From assembly GCA_017513965.1 (NCBI GenBank), contig JAFWMI010000070.1:31568-95567 (forward strand): DNA of 64,000 bases, read 5' to 3'. A model generated the notes under the pieces. The model did not search any database. It had not been told where the DNA came from and saw only the letters and a list, made by a program, of their open reading frames with translations. Made by a program: the position numbers and the translations under genes. This document shows positions 1-9,493 of the stretch, one piece after another. Position 1 is the first letter of the stretch, and each line of letters begins with the position of its first letter. This DNA comes from Atopobiaceae bacterium. Lineage in GTDB: Bacteria; Actinomycetota; Coriobacteriia; Coriobacteriales; Atopobiaceae.

Positions 1-282
1 TACGATCCCTGGCGCACGACGTTGCCGGGGAACATGATGTACGTGGGAGGCTGGGAGTACTATGTGCCAACAAACTTGGCGCGCATGGATAAGCTGCGTG
101 GCGACGACGCGCACAACTACGACGTGATGCTACGCGACGGCGTTAAGGTGTTGCTGCTTACCGACGAACAGGCTGACTTGCTCTGCTCCTGTATTGAGCA
201 GGTTACGGGCAAAGACGTCAACTGGATGCGTGCCGGCAACCCTGGATACGGCGTGTTGGTACAATACCGGGAGGTTGCATAG
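1..282 (+). CDS. C-terminal fragment of an unrecognised protein
   Basis: The reading frame is open from the first base of the window to a TAG stop at 280-282, so this is the last 93 codons of a gene that starts upstream. The visible tail is soluble in character, with several aromatic residues and a Cys pair (LLCSC). I do not recognise a family. It ends 46 bases before the glycosyltransferase gene on the same strand, so it may belong to the same surface-glycan operon, perhaps as the end of a polytopic glycan enzyme. That last point is inference from context only. Confidence 0.6.
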   Translation, partial: YDPWRTTLPGNMMYVGGWEYYVPTNLARMDKLRGDDAHNYDVMLRDGVKVLLLTDEQADLLCSCIEQVTGKDVNWMRAGNPGYGVLVQYREVA

Positions 283-328
283 GGTACCGTGTCCGTTTAT
301 GGCGCATGGGTGTTTGAGGAACGTGCAG

Positions 329-1297
329 ATGTGTGAACAAGCAACGCAGCTCATAAGCTTCGTGATTCCCTGCTACTGCAGCGAGGGCTCAGTTGGTTTG
401 GTGATCGACGAGATACGCGAGGTGGTGTCGCAGCGCGATGGCTACGACTACGAAGTGGTGGCAGTCAATGACTGTTCTCCCGATGGGACGCTTGAGGCAT
501 TGCGTGCGGTAACCAAGAAGGATACGCGCGTAACCGCTATCGACCTCGCGCGCAATGGTGGTCGCCACAGTGCGCTCATGTGTGGGTGCCACTATGTTAG
601 CGGGGACTACGTGGTGTTCGTGGACGACGACCAGCAGTGTCCGTTGGACAGGTTGTGGGACCTGTTGGAACCGCTCATGGACGGCTCGGCAGACGTTGCC
701 ATCGCACGCTATCCGCAAAAGAAGCAGTCATGGTTCAAGAACCTTGGGTCGCGGGTTAATGACGTGGGTGCCACATGGTTATTGGGCAAGAGCAGCGACC
801 TCAAGTTCTCCAACTTCTCGGCCATGCGTCGCTTCGTGCGCGACGAGGTGATCAAATACACGAATCCGTACCCGTATCTATCCGGGCTCATGTTCCGCTC
901 AACGAGTCGAGTGGTCAACGTGGACATGGAGGAGCGCGAACGGACCATTGGGGAGGGTCACTACACGTTTAGGAAGTCGCTCTCGCTCTTGGTGAACAGC
1001 TTTACGTCCTTCTCGGTAAAGCCCTTGCGCCTTGCCACGTTCTTGGGCATTCTGTTTGCCGTGTTGGGTTTCCTGTTTGGCCTCTTCGTGGTGGTGCGCA
1101 AGCTCCTACACCCACAGATTGCCATGGGCTGGAGCTCTACTATGGCCGCAATCATGCTCATTGGCGGCATGATCATGCTCATGTTGGGCATCATTGGCGA
1201 GTACTTGGGGCGCATCTACATCTCGCTCAACAACTCTCCGCAGTTTGTGGTGCGAGAGGTGTTTGGTCCTGCGAGAGACAGCGAATCCGAGCGTTAG
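329..1297 (+). CDS. GtrB/DPM1-like family 2 glycosyltransferase, membrane-anchored
   Basis: Predicted to transfer a sugar from a nucleotide donor to polyprenyl phosphate at the inner face of the membrane, giving a lipid-linked sugar for surface glycan modification. The 322-residue protein opens with a GT-A fold start (ISFVIPCYCSEGS), has the nucleotide-binding aspartates in VNDCSPDG and the metal-binding VDDDQQ near residue 98. It ends in two hydrophobic helices near residues 231-258 and 270-295, the usual architecture of GtrB-type enzymes. The ATG at 329 is preferred over more upstream starts because GAGGA lies 8 bases before it. The stop overlaps the end of the convergent ATP-grasp gene by four bases. 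The exact sugar cannot be read from sequence. Confidence 0.88.
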   Translation: MCEQATQLISFVIPCYCSEGSVGLVIDEIREVVSQRDGYDYEVVAVNDCSPDGTLEALRAVTKKDTRVTAIDLARNGGRHSALMCGCHYVSGDYVVFVDDDQQCPLDRLWDLLEPLMDGSADVAIARYPQKKQSWFKNLGSRVNDVGATWLLGKSSDLKFSNFSAMRRFVRDEVIKYTNPYPYLSGLMFRSTSRVVNVDMEERERTIGEGHYTFRKSLSLLVNSFTSFSVKPLRLATFLGILFAVLGFLFGLFVVVRKLLHPQIAMGWSSTMAAIMLIGGMIMLMLGIIGEYLGRIYISLNNSPQFVVREVFGPARDSESER

Positions 1298-2514
1298 ACG
1301 CGCTTGGGTTCGAGCCAGTCGAGAAGCGCGCCGTCTTCCATGGTGATGCGAATGTCGTCCTGCGCGGCATGGAGGGCCTGCTCCGCGGAGTCCAGCGTGT
1401 CGCCCACGGTGAGAATCTGGCCAATGCGGTCTGGACCCACATGGAACCGACGAATCTCGTCACCGGCTGCCACGTCGAGCGAAGCAATCTGCAGCGTGTC
1501 GTTTGTGGTGGGCATATGATCCACCGAGGAGATAACGCCCTTGCGATTGGGGCAAAGCACCATGGCGGCCGAGCAGGTGCTCGTCTCGCTCGGCACCACG
1601 ACCTCGTTGCCTAGGGCGCAGTTGACAATGGCCTCGTAGTAGTCGAATCCGTAGCGGGCACCAACCAGTTCGGGAAGCAGGGTGGCTCCGGCACGTGCGC
1701 CAATCTCGATGATGTAGACCTCACCGTCGCAGAGCATGGCGTCGACGTTGACCGCCCCCTCGTTGATGCCGACGGCGTGCGCGGCCTTGGTGGCCTCGGA
1801 CACACCGTCCGCTATGAGCTGGTCGTCGCCATAGGGAACGTAGTGACCCATGGGAACCGAGGTAGCGCCAGGAGAGACGTAGTCTCCGTGGGTCATGGCG
1901 AGCTTGAGCTCACCATGCTGCATGAAGAGCTGCAGGCCAAACTCGATGCCGACCAAATACTTCTCTATGATGAAGTGGTCGTTTGAGGTAACGCCACGTA
2001 CCTCATCAATGGCTGCCGCAATCTCGTCTGGAGAAGTGACGCACACGCAACCGCGGCTTCCCGAGGAGTCGACCGCCTTAAAGATCACGGGATACCCAAT
2101 GCCCTCCGCAACCGAACGAAGCACGTCGTCCGAGGCGCCGATCGCAACGATTTCGAAGACGGCGGTGCGTACGCCGGCATCCATAAACGCGCGCTTCATG
2201 TCGATCTTGGTGGTGGACAAGACACCGGTTTGGGCGTCGATGCCCGGCAGGCCAAGCTTCTCGCACAAATAGCCAACGGAGGGGATGGCAACATCGGTAC
2301 CGGCCGTGAGCACGGCCTTTACCTCATGCTCGTGGGCCACCTCGAGCAAGCGGTCCTTGTCGCGTGTGTCCACATAGGCAATGCTGTCGGCAAGCGCGAA
2401 CCCTGGGTAGTTGCCAGGGATGCTGGCAACGATCGCACGATGACCCATGCGGTGGATGCATTCGATGAGGGGAACCTGATAGACGCCTGCGCCAAGTACC
2501 AGTATGTTTGCCAT
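1294..2514 (-). CDS. ATP-grasp family ligase
   Basis: A 406-residue protein with the three-part ATP-grasp layout. The N-terminal Rossmann-like part begins ILVLGAGVYQVPLI. The central ATP-binding part contains GYPVIFKAVDSSGSRGC and a nucleotide-holding segment FIIEKYLVGIEF. The catalytic magnesium-binding region is VNVDAMLCDGEVYIIEIGAR. Enzymes of this type join a carboxylate to an amine or thiol using ATP. It is the last gene of a minus-strand operon (membrane protein, WecE-like aminotransferase, adenylate-forming ligase, this gene), with AAGGAG 7 bases before the ATG. Context suggests it acylates or aminoacylates an amino sugar, which is inference. The substrate is unknown. Confidence 0.82.
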   Translation of the reverse strand: MANILVLGAGVYQVPLIECIHRMGHRAIVASIPGNYPGFALADSIAYVDTRDKDRLLEVAHEHEVKAVLTAGTDVAIPSVGYLCEKLGLPGIDAQTGVLSTTKIDMKRAFMDAGVRTAVFEIVAIGASDDVLRSVAEGIGYPVIFKAVDSSGSRGCVCVTSPDEIAAAIDEVRGVTSNDHFIIEKYLVGIEFGLQLFMQHGELKLAMTHGDYVSPGATSVPMGHYVPYGDDQLIADGVSEATKAAHAVGINEGAVNVDAMLCDGEVYIIEIGARAGATLLPELVGARYGFDYYEAIVNCALGNEVVVPSETSTCSAAMVLCPNRKGVISSVDHMPTTNDTLQIASLDVAAGDEIRRFHVGPDRIGQILTVGDTLDSAEQALHAAQDDIRITMEDGALLDWLEPKRV

Positions 2515-2546
2515 GTCTCTCTCCTTAGTCGCCGCTGGGCGAAGGC

Positions 2547-3860
2547 TTAGAAATTACGAATAAAGCAGCGCATCTTACCGTTCTCGTCTGGCGGGATCTC
2601 GTCCATCCAGGCAAACGTAAGTGCGAACTCCGGCTTGCCATAGAGCTCCTCGACCTTCTTCGAGAAGAACGACTCGATTTGGTCTTTGGTGGAGGTGCCG
2701 GGACGTGGGTCTTTTACCAACATGATGGTCATGGCGCTCGTTGAGTCCTGCACGTACCTAAACTGGGAGATGCCGTCAATGCCGTTGGGAATCTTCATGA
2801 GCTCGGTGGCCGAGGTCTCGGTTCCGTCTTCGTGAAGGACGAGGTCGTTGGAACGGCCCAGAATGGACGTAATGTAGCGCAGGCCGTCACGCATCTCCGA
2901 GGTGGCACGGTCGCCCACTTCATAGTTGATGATGGGATAGTCGAACTTGTAGAGCGTGGTGCCGATGATGCGGCCCTCGTCGGACAGATTGCCCTCGTCA
3001 TCGACTATGTTGAGCACGTGGGTGTCGCTGTATACGTAGAAGGCGTCCATGCCGGGAAGGCGCACGGCGCAGCTGGCCGTCTCGTTGGTGCCATAGGCAT
3101 CCATGAGGCCTGGGCCAAAGGTCTCTACAAGGAGCTTCTTGGTAATGTCGTCCACCATCTCGCTCACGGGTGTGTAGATGCGTGGCTTGTGGATGGTGAG
3201 GTTGTTTCGCCGTGCATACGTGGCGAGGCGAACCAGCACATTCTTGCGGAAGCATATGAGTTGTGGCTTGTAGTCGTTGATGAGTGCTATGAGGTCGCGC
3301 ATGCCTTCGCCCACGTACAGATGCTCGGGTACGATTTTGCGCCTGAGGATGCCGAGCTTCTGGACAAACGAGTCACCCTTTTCGGGATCTACCTCTGAGT
3401 GGGTGGTGAGGAACGTGAGCATCTTCTCGGTTACCGGCTTATACCCGGCAAACATGAGCACGCGGATCCAGTTGGCGTTTACGCAAGCGGCCTCGCGACG
3501 CGACACGACGAAGACGAGTGGAATGCCGGTGGATCCGCTCGTCTTGAACACTTCCCAGGAGTCCTCGCGCTCGGGATGCGAGGCCATCTCGTCCTGCATC
3601 CATTCGCGCAGGTCGGCACGCGTGGTTATGGGGAACTTGGCCAAGTCCTCTGCACAATGGAAGTCGCTGGGCGTAAGGCCGCGGTCGTCGAACCGGGCGC
3701 GATAGAACGGAATCTTGTAGGCGCGCTTCATGACCTTGTGCACGCGCTTGTTTTGCTTGCGCACCGCTCGCTTGGCGTTGGTGGGGATCTTTTTGTCAAG
3801 TTTGAGGAGGTAGTACAACGTCATTACGTTCTTGAACTCGTTTTTGAGGAAGGATGCCAT
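2547..3860 (-). CDS. PaaK/CapK-like adenylate-forming ligase
   Basis: A 437-residue member of the phenylacetate-CoA-ligase-like branch of adenylate-forming enzymes. The AMP-binding P-loop is TSGSTG at residues 107-112, followed by a YGTNE-type motif near residue 261 that usually contacts the acyl adenylate. The C-terminal part (YITSILGRSNDLVL) matches the hinge and small domain. Relatives in polysaccharide loci are called CapK. They activate a carboxylic acid as an acyl-adenylate. The gene sits 17 bases after the aminotransferase and 32 bases before the ATP-grasp gene, so it is surely co-transcribed. The likely job is activating an acyl or aminoacyl group for a surface glycan; the acid is not predictable. 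Confidence 0.82.
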   Translation of the reverse strand: MASFLKNEFKNVMTLYYLLKLDKKIPTNAKRAVRKQNKRVHKVMKRAYKIPFYRARFDDRGLTPSDFHCAEDLAKFPITTRADLREWMQDEMASHPEREDSWEVFKTSGSTGIPLVFVVSRREAACVNANWIRVLMFAGYKPVTEKMLTFLTTHSEVDPEKGDSFVQKLGILRRKIVPEHLYVGEGMRDLIALINDYKPQLICFRKNVLVRLATYARRNNLTIHKPRIYTPVSEMVDDITKKLLVETFGPGLMDAYGTNETASCAVRLPGMDAFYVYSDTHVLNIVDDEGNLSDEGRIIGTTLYKFDYPIINYEVGDRATSEMRDGLRYITSILGRSNDLVLHEDGTETSATELMKIPNGIDGISQFRYVQDSTSAMTIMLVKDPRPGTSTKDQIESFFSKKVEELYGKPEFALTFAWMDEIPPDENGKMRCFIRNF

Positions 3861-3877
3861 GGGACTCTCCGTGCTCG

Positions 3878-5005
3878 TTACCTATAAAACTGCGCAATGG
3901 CGGTGCAAACCGTATCTACCTGCTCTTGGGAGATGCCGTACCACATGGGGAGGCGAAGCAGACGCTCGCTCTCGCGCGTGGTGTAACGGTCCTCACCACA
4001 GAAGCGACCCATTGCCCTGCCTGCGGGTGAGCTGTGTAGAGGAATGTAGTGGAACACGGTGCTTATGCCCTCTGCCTTGAGGGTTGCCATGAGCTTCGTA
4101 CGCTCTGCAAGGTCGCGTGTTTTGATGTAGAACATGTGAGCGTTGTGCGTGCATCCTTCCGGCACGAAGGGGAGCTCTATGCGACCCTTTTCTGCTAGCG
4201 GTGCGAGCTGCTCGTAGTAGCGATTCCATGCTGCCATGCGTGAGGCTTGGATTTTGTCTGCCTGCTCCAGCTGAGCAAGCAGATAGGCGGCATTGAGCTC
4301 ACTGGGAAGGTATGAGGAGCCTTCGTCTACCCAAGTGTACTTGTCAATCTCTCCTCGGAAGAACTTGGAGCGATTGGTGCCCTTCTCGCGGATGATCTCG
4401 GCGCGTTCTGCCATTGCAGGGTCGCGTACGAGCAGGGCGCCGCCTTCCCCCATGCTTATGTTTTTGGTTTCGTGGAAGCTCAGGCAGCCAAAGTCGCCTA
4501 TGGTGCCCAAGGGACGGCCATGATACGTGCTCGTTATGGCCTGCGCTGCGTCTTCCACCACCATAAGATTGTGGCGCGAGGCAATGTCCATGACGGCGTC
4601 CATCTCGCACGAAACGCCTGCGTAGTGGACCGGGGCAATAACACGCGTGCGTTCGGTAATTGCCGCTTCTATGAGCCGTTCGTCTATGTTCATCGTGCTC
4701 GGGTGAATGTCCACGAATACGACGGTTGCCCCACGGAGCACAAATGCGTTGGCGGTGGAGACAAACGTGTAAGAGGGCAGAATGACCTCATCACCCGGTT
4801 TAATGTCGCACAGCAGCGCCGCCATCTCGAGTGCATGCGTGCAGGAGGTGGTGAGCAACGCCTTGGACGTGCCCGTGTTCTGCTCCAACCACGCATTGCA
4901 GCGTTTGGTAAAGTCGCCGTCACCGCAGAGCTTGCGCTGTTCAATCGCCTGCGCAATGTACTCCTTCTCGCCTCCCACGTAGGGGGGAATGTTGAAGTTG
5001 ATCAT
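3878..5005 (-). CDS. wecE: dTDP-4-amino-4,6-dideoxygalactose transaminase-like (WecE)
   Basis: A PLP-dependent DegT/DnrJ/EryC1-family sugar aminotransferase of 375 residues. It turns a dTDP-4-keto-6-deoxyhexose into the 4-amino sugar, with glutamate as donor. The sequence closely follows E. coli WecE from memory: the start MINFNIPPYVGG, KLCGDGDFTKRC, PGDEVILPSYTFVSTANAF, and the Schiff-base lysine K181 in SFHETKN. The ATG at 5005 is chosen over one nine codons upstream because family members start at this point; neither start has a strong ribosome site. No other enterobacterial-common-antigen genes are visible. Its downstream partners, an adenylate-forming ligase and an ATP-grasp enzyme, could modify the new amino group. 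Confidence 0.9.
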   Translation of the reverse strand: MINFNIPPYVGGEKEYIAQAIEQRKLCGDGDFTKRCNAWLEQNTGTSKALLTTSCTHALEMAALLCDIKPGDEVILPSYTFVSTANAFVLRGATVVFVDIHPSTMNIDERLIEAAITERTRVIAPVHYAGVSCEMDAVMDIASRHNLMVVEDAAQAITSTYHGRPLGTIGDFGCLSFHETKNISMGEGGALLVRDPAMAERAEIIREKGTNRSKFFRGEIDKYTWVDEGSSYLPSELNAAYLLAQLEQADKIQASRMAAWNRYYEQLAPLAEKGRIELPFVPEGCTHNAHMFYIKTRDLAERTKLMATLKAEGISTVFHYIPLHSSPAGRAMGRFCGEDRYTTRESERLLRLPMWYGISQEQVDTVCTAIAQFYR

Positions 5006-5075
5006 GGTGTTATCCAAATCCCGTAGTCGCATTGGTGCAATCAGTATAGCCCAAGTCGCTGGTACGAAAGTTGGC

Positions 5076-6467
5076 CTAAGCCCGTATGCTTCCCTTTGTC
5101 ATATGCTTTCCGTAGCAACTTCCCTGTTTCTGCGGTGCCATGTGGGTACCAAAGCGGTCTGCCAAAACGTAGAAGAGGCAGAGTAGGGAGCCCAGCTGTG
5201 CCCGGTAGGTAAACCAGCAATGATCAAATGAGTGACTTGGAGCAAACAGGTACCACGCATAGGGGAGAAGGGCCACCGCAAGCGCGGGAAGCATCCAGCA
5301 CCAGCTTGCCGCTTGGCGCGGCAAGCTGGGAGAGAGGAAGCGTCGGACGGGCGGAATCACGGCGATCGCCATTGCCGCAATCAGCAGGACTGCACTCCAA
5401 AATGGGAAGGCCAGACGGAGGTTTGCGAGAGGAGCGTCCAACGGCCCAATGGTTGCGGAATCGTTCGCAAGCGTCGATTCGTGACCTGTCCGTACCTGTG
5501 CATCGCGAAGCGCATTGCGTATAACATCTTGGTGCGTTATGAGGGAAGAAAGAACCCATTTTGAGGCCCAGATTGAGGCATAGCCAAGGCCCCAGCACAG
5601 ACACATGGAGCATACGAATGCGAACATGCCCAAGAGATTGTCCGTGCGGATGCATGCGCGACGCAAGAAGAGGAATAAGCCAAGTGGTATGCAAAGCGTG
5701 ACTATGGGGATGGTAAGAAAGTCCAAATACGAGGTGAGGGCTCCCCACGCGAAGAATGGCACGCACCATTCCAAACACAGGAATCTTGCGTTTGCGTCTG
5801 AGCTCGTATCTGCCTTCGCGAGAACCATGATAGAGGCCCCCACGGCTATGAACAGACAGAACACGAACGAGAGTGAGAACGTAGCGACAATGTAGTTAAA
5901 TGCCACGAACGAGGTGCCAAAGAGCACCGCTACGACCGTTCCTTCACGCTTACTCAACATGATGGCCGCAACAAGAATCATTCCCGAGAGAATCATAAGA
6001 AACGCCATGCGAATTTGTGTGAGGTTCAATAGGCACAGCAGGGGTTTGAGCACGACCGCGTAGCCGTGCCAATAGCGCATGTATGAGGTTCTGCCCTCTC
6101 CATCATCTGGCTGTCCGAGCCCGGTCTCGAGTCTTTGGATGGGATCGTAGCCGTTTTCGCTGGTTCCCACCAATGGGCTCCAAAACGTATTGTGTAGAGG
6201 GTCGCTGTCGCCGTGGCAGGCGACGTTGAGCATGATCGCAACGGTAAAGTTGTCCAGACGCCAGTTTTCGCCACCATCAATCATGTGGTAGATGCTTCCC
6301 TCATTTTTGAGGCTAAGAATCGACTCCTCTACATTGGAGCGCATGAGTGATGTGGGGGTGCAGTAGGCGGCCGTAAGCAATCCCGTGCAAATGGCGAGGC
6401 ATACGAAGTACGCTATGCCGATTCGCAGTGCGATTTGTCCCAATGTCTTCACAGGGCGACCTTTCAT
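5076..6467 (-). CDS. polytopic membrane protein, glycan-locus type
   Basis: A 463-residue protein with an N-terminal membrane helix (about residues 10-32), a roughly 110-residue polar extracytoplasmic segment, then around nine further hydrophobic helices. This plan resembles glycan polymerases, lipid-linked sugar transferases (GT-C) or YfhO-like proteins, but I see no signature that settles it. It is the first gene of the minus-strand glycan operon, 70 bases upstream of the WecE-like gene, and begins 44 bases beyond the serC terminator. It could act in assembly or transfer of the 4-amino-sugar glycan outside the membrane. Function is unassigned. Confidence 0.75.
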   Translation of the reverse strand: MKGRPVKTLGQIALRIGIAYFVCLAICTGLLTAAYCTPTSLMRSNVEESILSLKNEGSIYHMIDGGENWRLDNFTVAIMLNVACHGDSDPLHNTFWSPLVGTSENGYDPIQRLETGLGQPDDGEGRTSYMRYWHGYAVVLKPLLCLLNLTQIRMAFLMILSGMILVAAIMLSKREGTVVAVLFGTSFVAFNYIVATFSLSFVFCLFIAVGASIMVLAKADTSSDANARFLCLEWCVPFFAWGALTSYLDFLTIPIVTLCIPLGLFLFLRRACIRTDNLLGMFAFVCSMCLCWGLGYASIWASKWVLSSLITHQDVIRNALRDAQVRTGHESTLANDSATIGPLDAPLANLRLAFPFWSAVLLIAAMAIAVIPPVRRFLSPSLPRQAASWCWMLPALAVALLPYAWYLFAPSHSFDHCWFTYRAQLGSLLCLFYVLADRFGTHMAPQKQGSCYGKHMTKGSIRA

Positions 6468-6510
6468 TAATGGTTTGATACCAAGAATGAAAGTATAGAG
6501 AACATGCCAC

Positions 6511-6557
6511 GTTTAAGAAAGGGCGACCCGCCCGTCTTGATTGACGAGCGGGTCGCC
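6511..6557 (-). terminator. Rho-independent terminator of serC
   Basis: Two 15-base arms (6522-6536 and 6543-6557) pair with one mismatch around a six-base loop. Read on the minus strand, the hairpin is followed by a T-rich stretch (CTTTCTT) at 6520-6514. It lies 38 bases after the serC stop and separates serC from the glycan operon. Confidence 0.85.
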
Positions 6558-6594
6558 TGGAGGATTCAGAGCGTTGGGATGCGCGTGCGCATGA

Positions 6595-7686
6595 CTAATG
6601 ACGTGCCTCGAAGTCCTTCATAAAGTCCACAAGCTTCTGCACGCCCTCGATGGGCATGGCGTTATAGATGCTGGCGCGCATGCCGCCAACCGAACGGTGA
6701 CCCTTGAGGTTCTCGAGCCCGGCAGCCTTCGACTCGCGTACGAACTCAGCGTCGAGGTCTGCATCGCCGGTTACGAACGGGACGTTCATGAGCGAGCGGT
6801 CCTCGCGACGTACGGTGCCCTTGAAGAGCGACGACTCGTCGAGGAAGTCGTAGAGCAGCTTGGCCTTGACGATGTTCTTCTCGCGCATGGCCTCAAGGCC
6901 GCCCTGCGCCTGCAGCCACTTAAAGACCTTGCCGCATACGTAGATAGCCCAGCAGTTGGGGGTGTTGTACATGGAGCCGGCGTCGGCTTGCGTGCGCCAG
7001 TTGAGCATGGTGGGGCACCCGTCGACCAGTCCCTCGGGAATGAGGTCCTCACGAATGACGCTGATGACCAGACCCGCGGGACCAACGTTCTTTTGCACGC
7101 CGCCATAGATGACGCCGTAGCGCTCCACCTCGTGAGGCTGGCTCAGGAACATGGAGCTCACATCCGAGACGAGCAGCTTGCCCTTGGTGTTGGGAAGCTC
7201 GTGGTACACGGTGCCATAGATGGTGTTGTTCTCGCAGATGTAGACGTAGTCGGCATCTTCGCGAATGGGAAGATCGGAGCAGTCGGGAATGTACGAGAAC
7301 GTCTTATCGGCGCTGCTGGCCACAGCCTGTGCGTCGATGAAACGCTGTGCCTCCTGGAAGGCCTTCTTTGCCCACATGCCCGTGAGGATATAGTCACCCT
7401 TGCCCGAGGCACCCGGGAGTGCGCACAGGTTGAGGGGAACTGCGGTGAATTGCTGGCTGGCGCCGCCTTGCAGGAAGAGCACCCGGTAGTTGCTGGGAAT
7501 GCCCATGAGGGAGCGCAGATCTGCTTCGGCCTCGTCGATGATTTGTTGGTACATAGCCGAGCGATGGCTCATCTCCATAACGCTCATGCCGCAGCCGCGG
7601 TAGTCGAGCATCTCCTCAGCACACTCCTTGAGGACCTCCTCGGGAAGCACTGCTGGGCCGGCCGAAAAATTAAAAACTCTGCTCAT
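6595..7686 (-). CDS. serC: phosphoserine aminotransferase
   Basis: Converts 3-phosphohydroxypyruvate and glutamate to phosphoserine and 2-oxoglutarate in serine synthesis, and may serve vitamin B6 synthesis as well. The 363-residue protein starts with the family hallmark VFNFSAGPAVLPEEVL, has the substrate and cofactor region FLQGGASQQF near residue 72, and the PLP lysine K199 in GGVQKNVGPAG. It ends in HRSVGGMRASIYNAMP, also typical. The ATG at 7686 is chosen because the family always begins here and GAAAGG lies upstream; a 32-codon N-terminal extension is not expected. It is monocistronic, transcribed away from the amylase gene, with its own terminator. Confidence 0.96.
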   Translation of the reverse strand: MSRVFNFSAGPAVLPEEVLKECAEEMLDYRGCGMSVMEMSHRSAMYQQIIDEAEADLRSLMGIPSNYRVLFLQGGASQQFTAVPLNLCALPGASGKGDYILTGMWAKKAFQEAQRFIDAQAVASSADKTFSYIPDCSDLPIREDADYVYICENNTIYGTVYHELPNTKGKLLVSDVSSMFLSQPHEVERYGVIYGGVQKNVGPAGLVISVIREDLIPEGLVDGCPTMLNWRTQADAGSMYNTPNCWAIYVCGKVFKWLQAQGGLEAMREKNIVKAKLLYDFLDESSLFKGTVRREDRSLMNVPFVTGDADLDAEFVRESKAAGLENLKGHRSVGGMRASIYNAMPIEGVQKLVDFMKDFEARH

Positions 7687-7916
7687 GTGGTACTTGCCTT
7701 TCTCGTGATGGTCACGACCGATACAGGATAGCCGAGAAGCACAAAGGAGGTGCCGCTTGTTGCCGAGTAGAAACGTTTGCACTCAAAATCGATATGGAAG
7801 CGTGCTGTATGTCTTAACAATTTGTAGGTTTACCTTCTGAGTGTTTGTGCTAAGCTCCCTCATCGCGCCGCACTCGTCTACAATAGTTCCCAACGGCGCA
7901 GAAGGGGGTGGGCAAC

Positions 7917-9416
7917 TTGGCAGGAGCAATGCTTAACGGCACCATGCTTCAGGGGTTCTCGTGGAACCTTCCGCCCGATGGCCAACATTGGCGTCGCTTG
8001 GCTCGCCTGGCTCCGCGTTTGGCGGAGGAAGGTTTTACCTCAATTTGGATGCCGCCCGCGTATAAGGGCACCCAGGGCATGAAGGATGTGGGCTACGGTG
8101 CCTACGACCTGTGGGACTTGGGCGAGTTTGACCAACGCGGGTCGGTCGCAACAAAATACGGTACGCGTGAGGAGTACCAAGCGGCGGTCGACGCCATGCA
8201 GAAGGCTGGCCTGTACGTACTGGCAGACATGGTGCTCAACCATCGGTTGGGTGCCGATGCAACACAACGTGTGCTGGCAACCGAGGTCGCGGCAGACAAT
8301 CGTAACTACGCAATGGACATTCCACGGCCCATAACGGCTTGGACGCGCTATACCTTCCCCGGACGTAACGGTACCTACGATGACTTTACGTGGGACTATC
8401 ACTGCTTTAAGGCGGTGGACTACGACGTGTTCCATGAACGGTCCGGTGTGTTCTTGCTCGACGGGGAGCACTGGGACGAAGACGTAGACCACGAGAATGG
8501 CAACTTTGACTATTTGATGGGTGCCGACGTCAAGTTGCACGACCCGCGCGTGTATGAGCAGCTCGTCAAATGGGGGGCGTGGTACCTCAACGAGACGCAT
8601 GTGGACGGGGTGCGCTTGGATGCCATCAAGCACATGAGTCGCTCGTTCTACCTGCGATGGCTTGCCGACATGCGCAATGCGACGGGGCGCGAGCTGTTCT
8701 GCGTGGGGGAGTACTGGTCTGCCGATACGGGTCTACTTCAGTCGTATTTGGGCGACGAGAAGACCATGAGCCTGTTCGACGTACCGCTGCACTTCAAGTT
8801 CTTCCATGCGTCGCACGACGGCCAGCGCATTGACTTTAAGCATATTCTGCAGGGTACGCTGTTGGAGGCGGATCCTATTCATACGGTTACCTTTGTGGAC
8901 AATCACGACACGCAGCCTAACCAGGCGCTGGAGTCCACGGTGGAGGCATGGTTCAAGCCGGTCGCCTATGCACTCATCCTGCTGCGCGAGCAGGGGTATC
9001 CGTGCGTGTTCTTTGCCGATTTGTATGGTTTGCCAAACGATCGCATTCAGGCGGTTGCCGAGCTGCCGTTGCTGCTCGAGATCCGCAGGCGATTCGCCTT
9101 TGGTGCGCAACACGATTACTTCGACGAACACGACTTGGTGGCGTGGGTACGCGACGGGGACGCCGACCATGAGATGAGTGGCTGCGTGGTGGTGCTCTCG
9201 AGTCGCGACGGTAGCGAGGAGCCCGTGGAGAAGACGCTTGACCTGGGTCCGGCACACGCGGGAGAGCAGTGGTGTTGCGTGCTGGGAGAGAACCAGGACT
9301 TGATCGACGTGTCCGACGAGGGGCGTGCCACGTTTACCGTGGGGAAGGCGATGGTCTCTGTGTACCTTAAGGTTGAGGCAGCGCGGTCGCTCGATAACAT
9401 CCCCATCAACATATAA
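7917..9416 (+). CDS. cytoplasmic alpha-amylase (GH13)
   Basis: A glycoside hydrolase family 13 enzyme cleaving internal alpha-1,4 bonds in starch, glycogen or maltodextrins. It opens with NGTMLQGFSWNLPPDG, as in intracellular Bacillus-type amylases, and lacks a signal peptide, so it probably acts on internal glycogen or imported dextrins. Catalytic residues are visible: nucleophile Asp in VDGVRLDAIKH (about residue 234), acid/base Glu in CVGEYWS (about 265), and the transition-state Asp in TFVDNHDTQ (about 329). The start is uncertain. TTG at 7917 has AAGGGGG 8 bases upstream; GTG at 7908 and ATG at 7929 are in frame but badly spaced from a ribosome site. It is about 500 residues, normal for the family. 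Confidence 0.93.
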   Translation: MAGAMLNGTMLQGFSWNLPPDGQHWRRLARLAPRLAEEGFTSIWMPPAYKGTQGMKDVGYGAYDLWDLGEFDQRGSVATKYGTREEYQAAVDAMQKAGLYVLADMVLNHRLGADATQRVLATEVAADNRNYAMDIPRPITAWTRYTFPGRNGTYDDFTWDYHCFKAVDYDVFHERSGVFLLDGEHWDEDVDHENGNFDYLMGADVKLHDPRVYEQLVKWGAWYLNETHVDGVRLDAIKHMSRSFYLRWLADMRNATGRELFCVGEYWSADTGLLQSYLGDEKTMSLFDVPLHFKFFHASHDGQRIDFKHILQGTLLEADPIHTVTFVDNHDTQPNQALESTVEAWFKPVAYALILLREQGYPCVFFADLYGLPNDRIQAVAELPLLLEIRRRFAFGAQHDYFDEHDLVAWVRDGDADHEMSGCVVVLSSRDGSEEPVEKTLDLGPAHAGEQWCCVLGENQDLIDVSDEGRATFTVGKAMVSVYLKVEAARSLDNIPINI

Positions 9417-9493
9417 GCTATACGTTCGCTTTGGATATTCTTGGCGATATGCGTGACGCGATGGTCGAGTCACGAGGCGACGAGGGAGGAAGC

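Noticed and set aside
6598..7731. Long plus-strand open frame (377 codons) opposite serC
   Set aside because: It is the antisense shadow of serC in GC-rich DNA. It has no recognisable motif, and the minus-strand frame is unmistakable.
7879..7884. TACAAT as amylase promoter -10
   Set aside because: No acceptable -35 at the right distance, so not listed as a feature.
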